From Ehretia macrophylla (lineage: Eukaryota > Streptophyta > Magnoliopsida > Boraginales > Ehretiaceae): a stretch of DNA of 64,000 bases. This document shows positions 1 through 9,868 of this stretch, piece by piece. The notes under the pieces are model-generated. The model was not told the DNA's origin. It ran no database searches and saw only the letters and a list, made by a program, of their open reading frames with translations. Location: contig CM075783.1 in assembly GCA_037974665.1 (NCBI GenBank), positions 46,027,318-46,091,317 on the forward strand. The letters run 5' to 3'. Each line of letters opens with the position of its first letter. The first letter of the stretch is position 1. Position numbers and translations under genes: made by a program.

Positions 1-1855
1 TACACCTAACATGTTCGTATTGTCTTCGCACAACTCTGGCCGATTGCAAAATGTGTACATGTCTTTTTGAGCTTGAAGGTTGTCTTTAGTCTTACCCTTA
101 ACTGCCATTATAGTATTGAATACATTGTCAAAAATATTTTTCTCAATATGCATCATGTCTAAGTTGTGACGAACAAGATGCGTCTTCCAGTATGGAAATT
201 CCCAAAAAAATACTTCTTTTCGTCCAATTATGATCAATACCAAACCCATTTAGCTTTTTGCAAGATATCTCTTGGATTGTTGGTAAATTTTGCACTCGTT
301 CCCAAATTTGTTGCCCAGATAATCGTGGTGGAGGTGTAGATATCTCGTGCCTATCCTTGAAAAAAAAATTTCTATCACGTCTTAATGAACTATTCTGTGG
401 TAAGAATTGACGATGACAGTCAAAGAATGAATGCTTCTTCCCCGCTGGTAAGCGAAAAGCTTTTGACTTTTTCATGCAAATAGGACACGATAACCTCCCA
501 TGTGTGCTCCATCCCGACAACATACCATAAGCCGGGAAGTCATTTATTGTCCACATCAAGACTGCCCTCAAACAAAAATTAGACTTTGTAGCAATATCAT
601 AACATAATGTTCCTTCCGACCATAGAGTTATCAATTCATCTATTAGAGGCTCTAGGTAGACATCAATATTCTGACCGGGATGCTTGGGACCAGGAATGAT
701 TAGTGTCAAAAACATTATGGGATCCTTCATGCACATCCATGGTGGAAGGTTGTATGGGGTCATGATAACTGGCCAGCAAGAGTAAGGTTTAACATTTGAA
801 CTGAACGGGTTAAAACCATCTGAACAAAGGCCTAGCCGAATATTTCTTGGTTCTGCTGCGAATTCTGGATACACGGAGTCGAAATATTTCCAAGATTCAG
901 CATCTGATGGATGACAAATCTGTCCATCCTCCACATTGTGATATTTGTGCCACGTCATGTGTCTCGCTGTAGCAGTTGACATGTACAATCTTTTCAACCT
1001 TGGTGTCAGAGGGAAATATCTTAACTGTTTGAGGGAAATAGGCTTGCCCCGTTTTTTACCACCAGCTATATCCTTGAAACGTGCATGGCCACAGCGCGGA
1101 CAATTTTTCATGAGTCTCCGATCTTTGTAAAACAAGGTGCAACCATTTACACAAACATCGATCTTCTGATATCCCAACCCCAATGGCTTCATTAGTTTCT
1201 TAAATCTATAAAGGTTTTCAGGCAAGTTATGATTCTCGATCATCACTTCCCTTAATTCTTCTATGAACCTGTTAAATAGGGAGTTGCTCATATTATGCTC
1301 AGACTTTATATTCATATAGCGAGTCACGGCTTACAATTGAGTAAGTTTAGAAAAACCATCAAACAATTGCCTATCAGCGGCATTCAACAACTCAAAAAAT
1401 GCTTGTGCTTCCATGTTAGGTTCTTCATTAACCTCAACATTGTGATCGTTGATGAACTGCATACCGGCAGCGTCATAAACTAATGTTCGGTAATTATTCG
1501 TTTGATCAAGTTGTTGTTCTTCATTATACGCCCATGTTGGTGCACATTGACCACTATTGTTATACACATGTTCGCCATGTGCAATCCATTGATAGTAAAA
1601 AGGCATAAAACCCTTCTTATACAGATGATCTACCACAATTTCTGTTGTTTGGAATTTTAAGTTTCGGCATCTTACACATGGACATCTTATCTTGGTGCCA
1701 TCCATATAATAATGTTGATTACTTGGGAAGGATACAAAATTCGAAACACCTTCGATAAAGGTCTCATTAAGATTACCGTCAATCCATTTCTGATACATCC
1801 ATTCCCGGTTTGATTCCATGAAATGATACACTGAGAAATTTGTTAAATGTATCAT
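1..1855 (-). pseudogene. TNP2-type CACTA transposase, broken, partial
   Basis: The first part (1855-1334, 174 codons) is a transposase-associated domain. It has the WIDG start, PCVRCRN near residue 60 and an H-x-Y-K-G-F segment. The second part (1330-143) is TNP2-like: GLGYQKIDVC, a CPRCGHARFK zinc-binding stretch, SDGFNPF, and the GWSTHGRLSCPIC region. The two parts are in one frame but separated by a TAA stop at 1331-1333. Around 204-211 a run of seven T (minus strand) shifts the frame, and the family sequence continues in another frame (FWEFPYWKTH, then HNLDMMHIEKN) to the window start. In the CACTA family TNP2/TnpD excises and inserts the element in the nucleus. One stop and one frameshift make this copy a pseudogene unless the homopolymer is a sequencing error. 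The rest of the gene lies left of the window. Confidence 0.9.
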
Positions 1856-2540
1856 TTCCTTTTAAATAATATATTATTATGTAAAAGAACTATCTGAATT
1901 CGATGAGTGAGACTTATCATGCATGAGTTTGACAACATGGAAAAGATACAGAACAATCCAAACCAACAACAATGTTATTCAATGCAGAAGATGATATCAA
2001 CATTAAAAATTGTGCAACAAAAAACATACATGAAATTAACTTTAAATTATTTGACAAATATTAATCAAATAATTAAAACATCTTCGTGTGCAAGGTACAA
2101 TGTTCACAAATAAAGCGATGAAGGGCGTAAAGTACAATGTACAAGGTTACTCAACAAAAATATGAGAAAACTTCAATAAAAATGAAGTTACAAGCATTCA
2201 TTATAAAACAGGTTAATAGTTTATCCGGGCTATGACGTGACATTGAAATTAATAATTTTATGGTTGACGATTATCTGAATCTGAATATATATATCCAAAT
2301 TTTGAATATAATATAAGAGTAAGCGAAGTTTCAAAAAATTTTACCTTCAAATCTGTAGACTCCGGACGGGACAAACGGAAAGCAGTTCCCCGCAACACCC
2401 CTTATAATTTAATAACCTGCAATTAATAGATTTACATAGCAACAATACATTATTAAAAAAATAACAAAAAATAAAAAATACAAACAATGCTGAAATTTTA
2501 AAAACTAAATATCCGACAAAAAATACAAAAAATCAAAAAA
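1856..2540. other. CACTA interior, no gene
   Basis: This is AT-rich DNA upstream of the transposase start and inside the CACTA element. It probably contains the transposase leader and promoter on the minus strand, but I see no unambiguous TATA box. A plus-strand 68-codon open stretch (1907-2113) has no recognisable features and is taken as chance. Confidence 0.5.
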
Positions 2541-3165
2541 TAAAATCATATTAAATAAATTGTGTTAAAAATAACACAAATTATAAAAAAAAAATTATAA
2601 AAAAACAAAAATAGAAAAAAAAAGAAGAAAAAAAAGAAGAAAAAAAAAATTAAATCCGAAAATTAAAAAAAAAAATTAGAAAATTCAAAAAAAAAAGAAA
2701 AACCAAAATGTGTTAAATATAAAACAAATTAATAAAAAAAAAGAAAGAAATTATAAGAAATAAAAAAAATATACAAAAAAACTCGAAAAAAAAATCAGGA
2801 AAAAAAATTTAAATTCAAAAAAAAGAAGAAATTATAACAAAAAAAAAAGATACCAAAAAAAACCGAAAAAAAAATCATAAAAACAAAATTAAATCCGAAA
2901 ATTAAATAAATAAAAAACAGAAAACTCAATAAAAAAAACCAAAATGTGATAAAAATAAAACATATTAATAAAAATAAAAGAAATTATAACAAATAACAAA
3001 AATAGACAAAAAAAAAACGAAAACAAAAATCATAAAAAAAAACCAAAATGTGTTAAAAATAAAACACATTAATAAAAAAAAAGAAATTTTAACAAATAAA
3101 AAAAATAGACAAAAAAAAAATAAAAAAAATCATAAAAATGTGCATATAAATAAACTAAAAATGTA
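2540..3165. repeat. A-rich degenerate tandem repeat inside CACTA element
   Basis: The stretch is almost pure A with T on the plus strand. Recurring phrases are ccaaaatgtgttaaa, taaaacacattaataaaa, gaaattataacaaataa and atagacaaaaa. They reappear in the same order at about 2705-2780, 2938-3010 and 3042-3110, so this is a decayed tandem array and not only low complexity. It is followed by a TA/CATA-rich segment (3165-3260). Confidence 0.7.
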
Positions 3166-3394
3166 TCATATTTACATACACATATATATACATACATACA
3201 TATATATAGCTAGCTAGATCTACATATATATATACATACATACATACATATATATATGTATAAAAACCAAAAAAATACCAAGGTATTACCTCAAAATCGT
3301 TGCAAGTGAAGGGTATATAGAGAGGTGGGAAGGTTGGAGGGGGGAGAGGGGTGGGGAAGGGTTTTTCTCAAAGGTTTAAAAAAAAAAAAACGTC

Positions 3395-3970
3395 ACAGAG
3401 GGCAGAACCTGGTTTTGCCCTCTGTTAAATTAAATAAATTGGGCGACAGCCCTGCATGAGCCAGGGCTGTCGCCCAATTAAAGAGGCCCACGCGGTGGGC
3501 CTCTTTAAATTGGAGACAGGCATCAGCCCGTCTCCAATTACTCTAATTGGAGACGGGCATCTACCCATCTCCAAAATGGAGACGGGCTGAAGCCCGTCTC
3601 CAACATGGAGACGGGCATGCCCATCTCCATTTAGAGAGGCCCACGTTTGTGGGCCTTTTATTGGAGACGGGCAGCTACCCGTCTCCAAAATAGAGACTGG
3701 CATCTACCCATCTCTAAACTGGAGAGGGCCGGACGCCCGTCTCCAGTTATAGAGGCCCACGTTTGTGGGCCTCTAATTGGAGACAGACATCTGCTCGTCT
3801 CCAAAATGGAGACCAGCAGCCGCCCCTCTCGGGCCGATATAGAGACGGGCTTGACGCCCGTCTCGAACGTTGTGACGGCCTACTGTCGCCAGCCCGTCTC
3901 AATTGGAGACGGGAAAAGCCGTCTCCATTGTAGAGACTGGCAACCCATCTCCAGCCCGTCTCCAATGTTG
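3395..3970. repeat. Tandem array of about 17 short GC-rich hairpins
   Basis: This GC-rich island lies inside an otherwise AT-rich transposon. Palindromes of 25-43 bp follow each other with almost no spacing. Examples are 3437-3479 (an 18-bp perfect stem around gggcgacagccctg), 3476-3511 (12-bp perfect stem aaagaggcccac), 3575-3604 (tggagacgggct perfect stem) and repeated agaggcccac/gtgggcctct hairpins near 3633 and 3752. Most units share GGAGACGGGC and its complement. Outer stem bases differ between units but usually still pair: attggagac/gtctccaat, tagaga/tctcta, ctggag/ctccag. CACTA subterminal regions are known to carry short inverted motifs bound by transposase; this block is about 1.1 kb inside the terminus, separate from the GTGACGG block at the end. 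Confidence 0.85.
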
Positions 3971-4051
3971 GAAGTCACGTGAAGATGGCACCAATAATTT
4001 GGGGAAAGACCCCTCACCGTGCCGTCGCCAAATTTACACTCATTTGAGTTC

Positions 4052-4059
4052 TATATAAA
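4052..4059 (+). promoter_or_regulatory. Candidate TATA box of the 70-codon frame
   Basis: The sequence ctatataaag lies 78-85 bp upstream of the ATG at 4137, a normal plant spacing for a short leader. A start site near 4085 would follow. An AATAAA at 4505-4510, about 155 bp past the stop, completes a plausible transcription unit. Confidence 0.45.
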
Positions 4060-4136
4060 GAGTAAACCATTCTTCGTCAAGACATCCATATTTACAGCCA
4101 TCTTTATTCATCGATACTTAAATATCAAACTAAACG

Positions 4137-4349
4137 ATGAGTAAGGAAGTTCAAGGTGAGTGGGTCACCATGAAAAAAGAGAAAACGACAAAGAAATGTG
4201 ATTTATCGAAGGCAAGCAGTAGCAGAGTTGAAGGTAGATTTGATCTAAACGAACCACCAAAAGAAGATGGTTACATTTCGATGGCTCAACACCATCAAAG
4301 GAATGTGGAGCAAATGTATCGGATCCTTCTACCGAAGTTGTTCGAGTGA
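4137..4349 (+). CDS. Small protein with DLNEPP (EAR-type) motif, within CACTA element
   Basis: This is an unrecognised 70-aa frame. It has a reasonable plant start context (acgATGag), a TATA box about 80 bp upstream and a poly(A) signal downstream. The first 30 residues are lysine-rich and charged. Residues 35-41 read FDLNEPP, which fits the DLNxxP form of the EAR repression motif known to recruit TOPLESS co-repressors. The remainder (QHHQRNVEQMYRILLPKLF) looks like a short helix. It lies between the hairpin array and the terminal repeats, on the strand opposite to the transposase. It could be an element-encoded accessory protein, a captured fragment of a host gene, or a chance frame. Promoter-like and terminator-like signals on both sides favour a real unit, but no homology can be claimed. 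Confidence 0.4.
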   Translation: MSKEVQGEWVTMKKEKTTKKCDLSKASSSRVEGRFDLNEPPKEDGYISMAQHHQRNVEQMYRILLPKLFE

Positions 4350-4734
4350 AAAACATTGTAAAAACGTAATAAGTAATTAAGGTTAACAAATATGTCATAT
4401 ATTCACAAAATATGTGTGTGTAACTTGTTATGGACTTTTGTATGGTTTCCATCTAATTAAGTTAACCGTCTGTTAATGTAATCCCTAATTATCGAATGTT
4501 ATGCAATAAAATCTTGTTCATTGTAAATTATGTTATGAAATTTTTATAATATTGTAGTAAAAACTATGTAAACAAATTTAAACATAGTATTTACAAATTG
4601 TGTTTAAATAATGACTACTTATATACTCGAAGTTAAGAATACATGAGTAATTAGTATTGTCACTGAAACACTGAGTAACTGATATTGTTACTCAGTGTTT
4701 AAAGACGTTATTCGTTAAAAGAAATATGGCAAAT

Positions 4735-5057
4735 TGCGAGGCAAACTATTTGGTGAAGGCATGGTGACAGACTGTCACCGTATTGTCATCAAACCGTTTC
4801 TATATATCGGAAGGGGACAAACTTGTCACTGAGCCGTCACCAAATTAGTGATGGTCGTAGCTGGGCCGTCACCGAATGAGTGACGGCTAATAAGCCGTCA
4901 CTGTTAGTGACGGCTCGGTGACAGTTATTGTTGCCCGTAACTGTACCGTCACTTTTCCGTCACAAAACTAGTGTCAAAATTTTCCTTCACTGTACCGTCG
5001 CCATATTGACGACGGATTGGTGACGGTCCGTCGCAAAATCCAGTTTTTTTTGTAATG
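4735..5057. repeat. CACTA subterminal repeats and terminal inverted repeat
   Basis: There are about ten copies of gtgacgg or ccgtcac in both orientations, some arranged as perfect hairpins (agtgacggct...agccgtcact near 4890-4912). The block ends in the degenerate terminus at 5044-5057. In CACTA elements such repeats are binding sites for the TnpA-type protein and are needed for excision. Confidence 0.8.
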
Positions 5058-5060
5058 ACT

Positions 5061-5884
5061 TTAGATCCTTAGCTCTATTCTTTGCTAACTATTTACCCCA
5101 CAGGGACTACTCCATGCTCTTTGTTTTATTGACAAATGGAGAAGAACAAAGTTAGATTGTCTTTGAGCCCTACATCTTAATCTCATCTACTAAAAAAGGG
5201 GTCGGGCATAGCGCGTTCTTTTTTGGAACACACAGTGTTTCGAACCTATATCCTAAAAGTTAACTTTGAGATATCTACATAATAGACGGATAATAACGAT
5301 GAGGTGTGACCTTTAATTAAAAGAAGGTTGATAATTGTTCACTATTTGACCATTCTACTTATGTTTTGAGTTAATTACAAAGTTTCAAACCAATGCCCAA
5401 AAAATCAACATTGACGAGACATGAACTTTAAAAGACACTTGATAACTGTTTACTATTTAACCATTCTACCAACTTTTGAGTAAAATGCAAAATTTCAAAC
5501 TTATGCCCTCAAAATTACTTGGAGATATGTACGTAATAAAGACAGATAATAATAACGAGGCATGAACTTTAACAAAATCGTTTGATAACGATTGCCTTGA
5601 AATAGCCGGCACTTGCGGCTCTCTTCTTCTTCAAAAAAAAGAAAAAAAGGGTAAAACGAGTTTGATCCAACGCTGTAAAGCTCTGACCAATTCCTTTGAT
5701 AATTCTCTAGAATGACTTTATCGTTGATCACGCCATAAAAATTGTGACAATATATAGCACGCCACTCCTTCAGAGTTTTACTATGAGCATGATCTTCTTT
5801 GTGGGTGGCACAGCAAAAGTTGGAATTATTTCTAACAGAGGATCCGAAGGGCTCCACAGTTTCTGTTTCTTTGAATTGTCAAAA
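5061..5884. other. Host flank between CACTA and Tat element
   Basis: No gene was recognised. It contains a diverged tandem duplication (5235-5600, listed separately). Open stretches here have no family features. Confidence 0.6.
5235..5600. repeat. Three diverged tandem copies of a ~110-130 bp unit
   Basis: Each copy carries, in order, a variant of gacgataataacga(t/g)gag, catgaacttta, ttgataactgtt(c/t)acta, tttgaccattctac and caaagtttcaaac(c/t)atgcccc. Copies begin near 5235, 5398 and 5508, the last being truncated. Similarity between copies is only moderate, so the duplication is old. Confidence 0.65.
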
Positions 5885-5889
5885 GACAT

Positions 5890-6358
5890 TGTCGAGGTTG
5901 AAAGTCTCACAGTTGAATTCGGGAGCTGCTTTAGCCGAGCTGGACTTCTCTGGCCCGCCTCCGAGCTAGACTTTCTTGGTCGGCTGTAGGTCCTGCACAA
6001 GGAAAGCAAGGAAAAGGCGGGGTGACGACCCGGATTTTCCCCTCAGGCGTGCGAACGATTAGTATGTCCGAGCTGGTAAAGTAGTTGAGAGCAATTAATA
6101 ACGAGATCCCCCCAATGAAGAGGGTTAAGCTCTATTTATACTAAGTTTGGGTCTGACAGCATTTAATGCGACGCAGCTTTATGTCCCATTAGTGCTTTAT
6201 GTCCCATCGGAACAGCTGGAACTGAGGTCGGGGTTAACTGGGTCGGGCCAGTCATCTAGGTTGGACATGGAGCTGAACGAGCTGCTGGTGGAGTGCGGAT
6301 TAGCCCATCCCTGTTCAGAAGGTCGGCTCATTTAGCTCAGCTCGGGAACCCCTCGTCA
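5890..6358 (-). repeat. 3' LTR of Tat-type element
   Basis: 469 bp, TG...CA on the minus strand. A TATA-like TATAAATAG lies at 6132-6140 (minus strand). The minus-strand polypurine tract, a G-run plus gagggaat, abuts it at 6359-6376, which fixes the element's orientation. Confidence 0.95.
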
Positions 6359-6556
6359 ATTCCCTCCCCCCCCCGAGTCGAGATTGAGTGGGCGAGATCT
6401 AGAGATAGGAGTTAACCCCGAGCTGCAGGTGCCCGACCCCGATAGAGTAGGGATGGCTACGTCAGCGGTGCATGCCCAACGGATGGCTACCACGTCACCT
6501 GGCGGTTCTGAAGAGACGCGACGTTTGGCCTTCCCGAGGTGAATTTCACGGGCGCC

Positions 6557-6565
6557 TATAAATAG
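6557..6565 (+). promoter_or_regulatory. Internal plus-strand TATA box of the antisense accessory unit
   Basis: The sequence tataaatag sits in a GC-rich context, about 30 bp before a likely start region and 225 bp before the ATG at 6782. It is on the strand opposite to gag-pol, so it could drive the accessory frame independently of the LTR promoter. This is inference from sequence only. Confidence 0.5.
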
Positions 6566-6781
6566 GGCCACCTCCTCCGAGATTCACTGCATACTTCACC
6601 TTCTATTTCTCAAGGAATTCAGGTCGGACGCAAGAGTGGTCGGGCGCAACTAGCTCGGAAATAATATTCTCGGGATTCTTCAGCTCGGACCAGATTAGTC
6701 GGCCACACTCCGCAGTTGAGCATTAGGTACGTCCCAACTTCCTTTAGTCATTCCTGTACATTTGTATTTGCTGTAGACAGG

Positions 6782-9154
6782 ATGGGGAGGTCGGAATCAG
6801 AAAATTCTCAGGCAATGGAAGTAAGGTCTTATGGTGGAGATGAAAGTCCGCCGAGCTCGGCATCCACCTCGAATAGGATCCGCGGCGGAGAGAGCACCAG
6901 CTCGTCCTCAGGGCCGGCTCAGAAATCTAACCGCGAGGAGAGCGACGACGACTGCCAAGTTATTGGGGTCAGACTGGTGCGAGAGGAGGCAGAAGAGGAC
7001 CCTTTGGCCGACCTGGGAGAATTCGATGCCGGGGAGGATGAGGAGCCGCTGAATCGACTGGAGGGCATCGAGATACCACAAGAGTTCTTAGCCGGGGTGT
7101 CTGCCACCGAGCCGATAGAGGCTGTCCCAGTCAGTGCTGTTCGACCTCGGAGCTCGGCTTCAGCCAGCGCTTCTTCAATTCGAGGGAAGAGGATCGAGCA
7201 GTTGTTTGCCTGCTGCAAGCGTGAGTGCCATTCTACAGTGCAGATGGCGAATGCAAGGCTGAGGAACTGGTCAGTTGACCGTCATCACAAGTTGAAGGTT
7301 CCAGGTCGGCAAGAATCGGCGTGTTACCCCCCAGCCAACCACTACACCATATACGATATGGCCTTCGACGTCATCCAGCTCCCCCTCCCTGGCTTCATCG
7401 TTGGAATCCTAAACCATTTCAAGCTCAGCCCGGGTCAGATGTCACCGAATGGTTGGGCCATAATGGTGGCTTTCTACGTGTTCTGTTTGGAGAAGGGAGT
7501 GGAGCCAACCTTGCACCGATTCAGGCATTTCTTCGTGTGTAAGCCCAACCCGAAACAGCCAGGGTGGTTCCACTTCGCAGCTCGGGTCGGCCACTCCGTA
7601 TTCACCAAGTGGCACTCCTCTAACAAGGGCTGGCATAATGATTACTATTGGGTGGAGTCGTCTGTGAATCCTGGATGTAGGCTGGACTGGCTCCCGAGCC
7701 TGAGGAAAACCGTCAACGATGACCCTAAACTCTCAAAGGATGAGCTTAGAGAAGTTGCAGTGCTCAAGCCCGCGCCTGGGATGCTGATAGACATTGACAG
7801 CGTGCTGAAATGGGAGCGAATCTGGGATTCCAAGTTGTTTGGTCGGGAGCCCGACCTCTCGAGGGATCATCCCCACCTGATTCCCGACCCGGAAGGAGAT
7901 GACGGGACTGGATCGGAAGAGGGTCAGTTTGCAGGATTGGCGTCCGACCTCCCGTCCCGTTTATTAGCTTCGCTTTTTTAGTTGGGTCTTCGACTCACTT
8001 TTAACCCCTTTGCTCTGCTCTTTATAGATATGGCGGATATGAGGAAGCTTGCATACGCCCAAGTGCGGAGGAAGGGTGAAGTCAGTGGCGATGCTTCTGC
8101 TCGGTCAGGACCGGGCGACACTGGACAAGGCCAAAGGCAGCGCCGCAGCGGCCAAGGGTGTGAGGTCGGTCCCGAGGTCTCTTCAAAAGGGGCTTCGGGG
8201 TCCCCTTTGCCGAAGAAATCGGGGTCGGGTCTAGCGATCCAGGAGCGCTCTTCCTCCCGACCCGAGAGCAGAAAGCGACCTCGGTCCGAGCACTCTGGGA
8301 AGGGCAAGGCCACGAAGGTAAGCCCTCCCGACCAGCACTTCATGGAGGCGTCTAAGGTGGATCGCGACCCCAAGCTGGCGACGGTCCCAGCTGAGCAACT
8401 CTCGCTGGACTTAAGGATGACCCTAGTTACGGTAAGTCCTTAACCATCTTATGTTAAGGTTGCATTCTTAGCTCGGCTAATTGCTTTACCTTCTGCTGAA
8501 CAGGCCGAGTCCCACATCCTCTCTGCTCCCAGCTTCTTAATCAAGGCTCAAACTCACTGCGTTGAGCTCGAGCAACGGTATGTGGATGCCTGAGCCGAGC
8601 TTGAAACAGTGAGAGAGGAGGCCGCTCAGAGGCAGAGGGCTGATACGGCGGAGGTCGAGCGCTTAAGGAAGGAGCTGGACCTAGAGAAGGACCGCCGCGA
8701 AGCCGCGGCCAAGGACGTCGATCGCTACAAGCGAGAGAAGCGGGAGGCAGAGGCTAAGTTTAAAGAACTGGCGGAACGGGTCGGCGTCCAGGGGGAGAAG
8801 GCAGTGGAGGCCTTCAAGTCCAGCGACGCGGCGGTGGACTGGTTGGCCACGGAAGGCGGGGCCATGGCGAAGTACGCGAAAATGGAGTTCTACTTCCGAG
8901 GTTAAGTTGCGGCTCGGGAGAGAGCGAAGACTTTCTTTCCAACCTCCAAGAACGACTACATCGAGATCTTGGAGGTCCCGCCGCCAGAATTCTGGGAAAT
9001 CCCCGAGCTTCTATCCGACCTGATATCCCAGGCCAAGGAGGTTACTGAGTTTGTCCAGAAGGGCCTGGACCAGGTTGGGATGAAGCTGAGGCCACCACCT
9101 CCGCTGCCGCGCCAAAATAGATTTAGCAATGTTTCCCTAGTAGGGCTATTGTAA
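6782..9154 (+). CDS. Antisense accessory reading-frame region of Tat-type element
   Basis: This region is on the strand opposite to gag-pol, between pol and the 3' LTR. The first open block (ATG at 6782, to 7981, 400 codons) has an acidic serine-rich N-terminal third. A conserved globular part follows with LPLPGFIVGILNHF, NGWAIMVAFYVFC and RFRHFFVCKPNPKQPGWFHF, a composition seen in plant proteins annotated as putative plant transposon or gag-like. Further open blocks at about 8000-8443 (basic, Ser/Arg/Lys-rich) and 8609-9154 (highly charged coiled coil rich in Glu, Lys and Arg) look like later parts of the same unit. A leader intron is suggested by ag/gtacgt at 6726 and acag just before the ATG. 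Antisense extra ORFs in this location are known in the Tat lineage; function is unknown. Confidence 0.6.
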
Positions 9155-9868
9155 TTTTTCCCGAGCTGGGCCTTTGTAATTACTTTCCAGTTTTAAAGAA
9201 ATATTTGTTTTGGCTTTATTTGTGTTTTAATTGAGTTCGTACACGTGTACTTTTCTCTTCGCAAATTTTCCTCAAGTTAGTGGGGTCGGACCAATTTTAA
9301 TGGACCATACAAACTTAGGCGTAATAATCCGAGCTGGACGCGACTATTGATTTAACATCCTAATTCAAGCTGGTATAATAAGGGCAACTCATAATGGTTA
9401 CCAATTCGAACTCGTCAGTCCGTTATAAAATTGGTCAAACTAATGTTGACAAGTATTGAGCTCGAGTGTAGACCCAAGCTAATATACCGACCTGAGGCCG
9501 GAATGCACCGAGTTGGAACTTAATCCGAACTGGCAAAACTAATCAAATTGTTATCAATCATGCCCGAGCTGGAACTTAGTCCGAGCTGGTTTACTTTGTT
9601 GTTTGCTCGTGATTAAGCGTGGCCACCGCGTTAATCCGAGTTCGAGTCATTTCACAGTTGCAGCATTTACGCCCGGGTCGGGTATTGCGCTAGTTTGTGT
9701 ACTTATTCCCAAGTCGGGAATTGCATTAGTTTACAAAATCGCATTGTATTGAATTCGTACAAGTAATGTTTCGGCCCGGGGCCTTTGCATAATACTTTGG
9801 CTCGGGGCCGTTTACAAAATATTACGGCTCGTGGCCGTGGACAGAATATTCCGGCTCGGGGCCCTTTT
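9155..9868. other. Non-coding spacer of Tat-type element
   Basis: This is the convergent 3' region between the antisense unit and the end of pol. Phrases such as gagctgg, gggtcggg and ggctcggggcc recur (cggctcggggcc at about 9795-9862 in three near-copies). No gene. Confidence 0.6.

Larger units (their letters stand above)
1..5057 (-). mobile_element. CACTA (En/Spm) DNA transposon, left end outside window
   Basis: The transposase is on the minus strand, so the element's 5' end is at the right. The right terminus (5044-5057) reads, on the minus strand, CATTACAAAAAAAA, a one-base variant of the CACTACAAAAA terminus of CACTA elements, and act (5058-5060) would be the 3-bp target site. About 300 bp inside the terminus (4735-5045) there are many direct and inverted copies of a GTGACGG/CCGTCAC motif, the usual CACTA subterminal repeat. 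From left to right the body holds broken TNP2 coding sequence, an A-rich tandem zone, a TA-rich stretch, a short G-rich block, a hairpin array and a small plus-strand reading frame. The other terminus is not in the window, so full length and target duplication cannot be tested. Class assignment is confident; autonomy is unlikely because the transposase is broken. Confidence 0.88.

Noticed and set aside
3425-3982. Three overlapping open frames on both strands (92, 111 and 72 codons)
   Set aside because: They run through the hairpin array; their repeated peptides mirror the palindromes and have no start context or family features.
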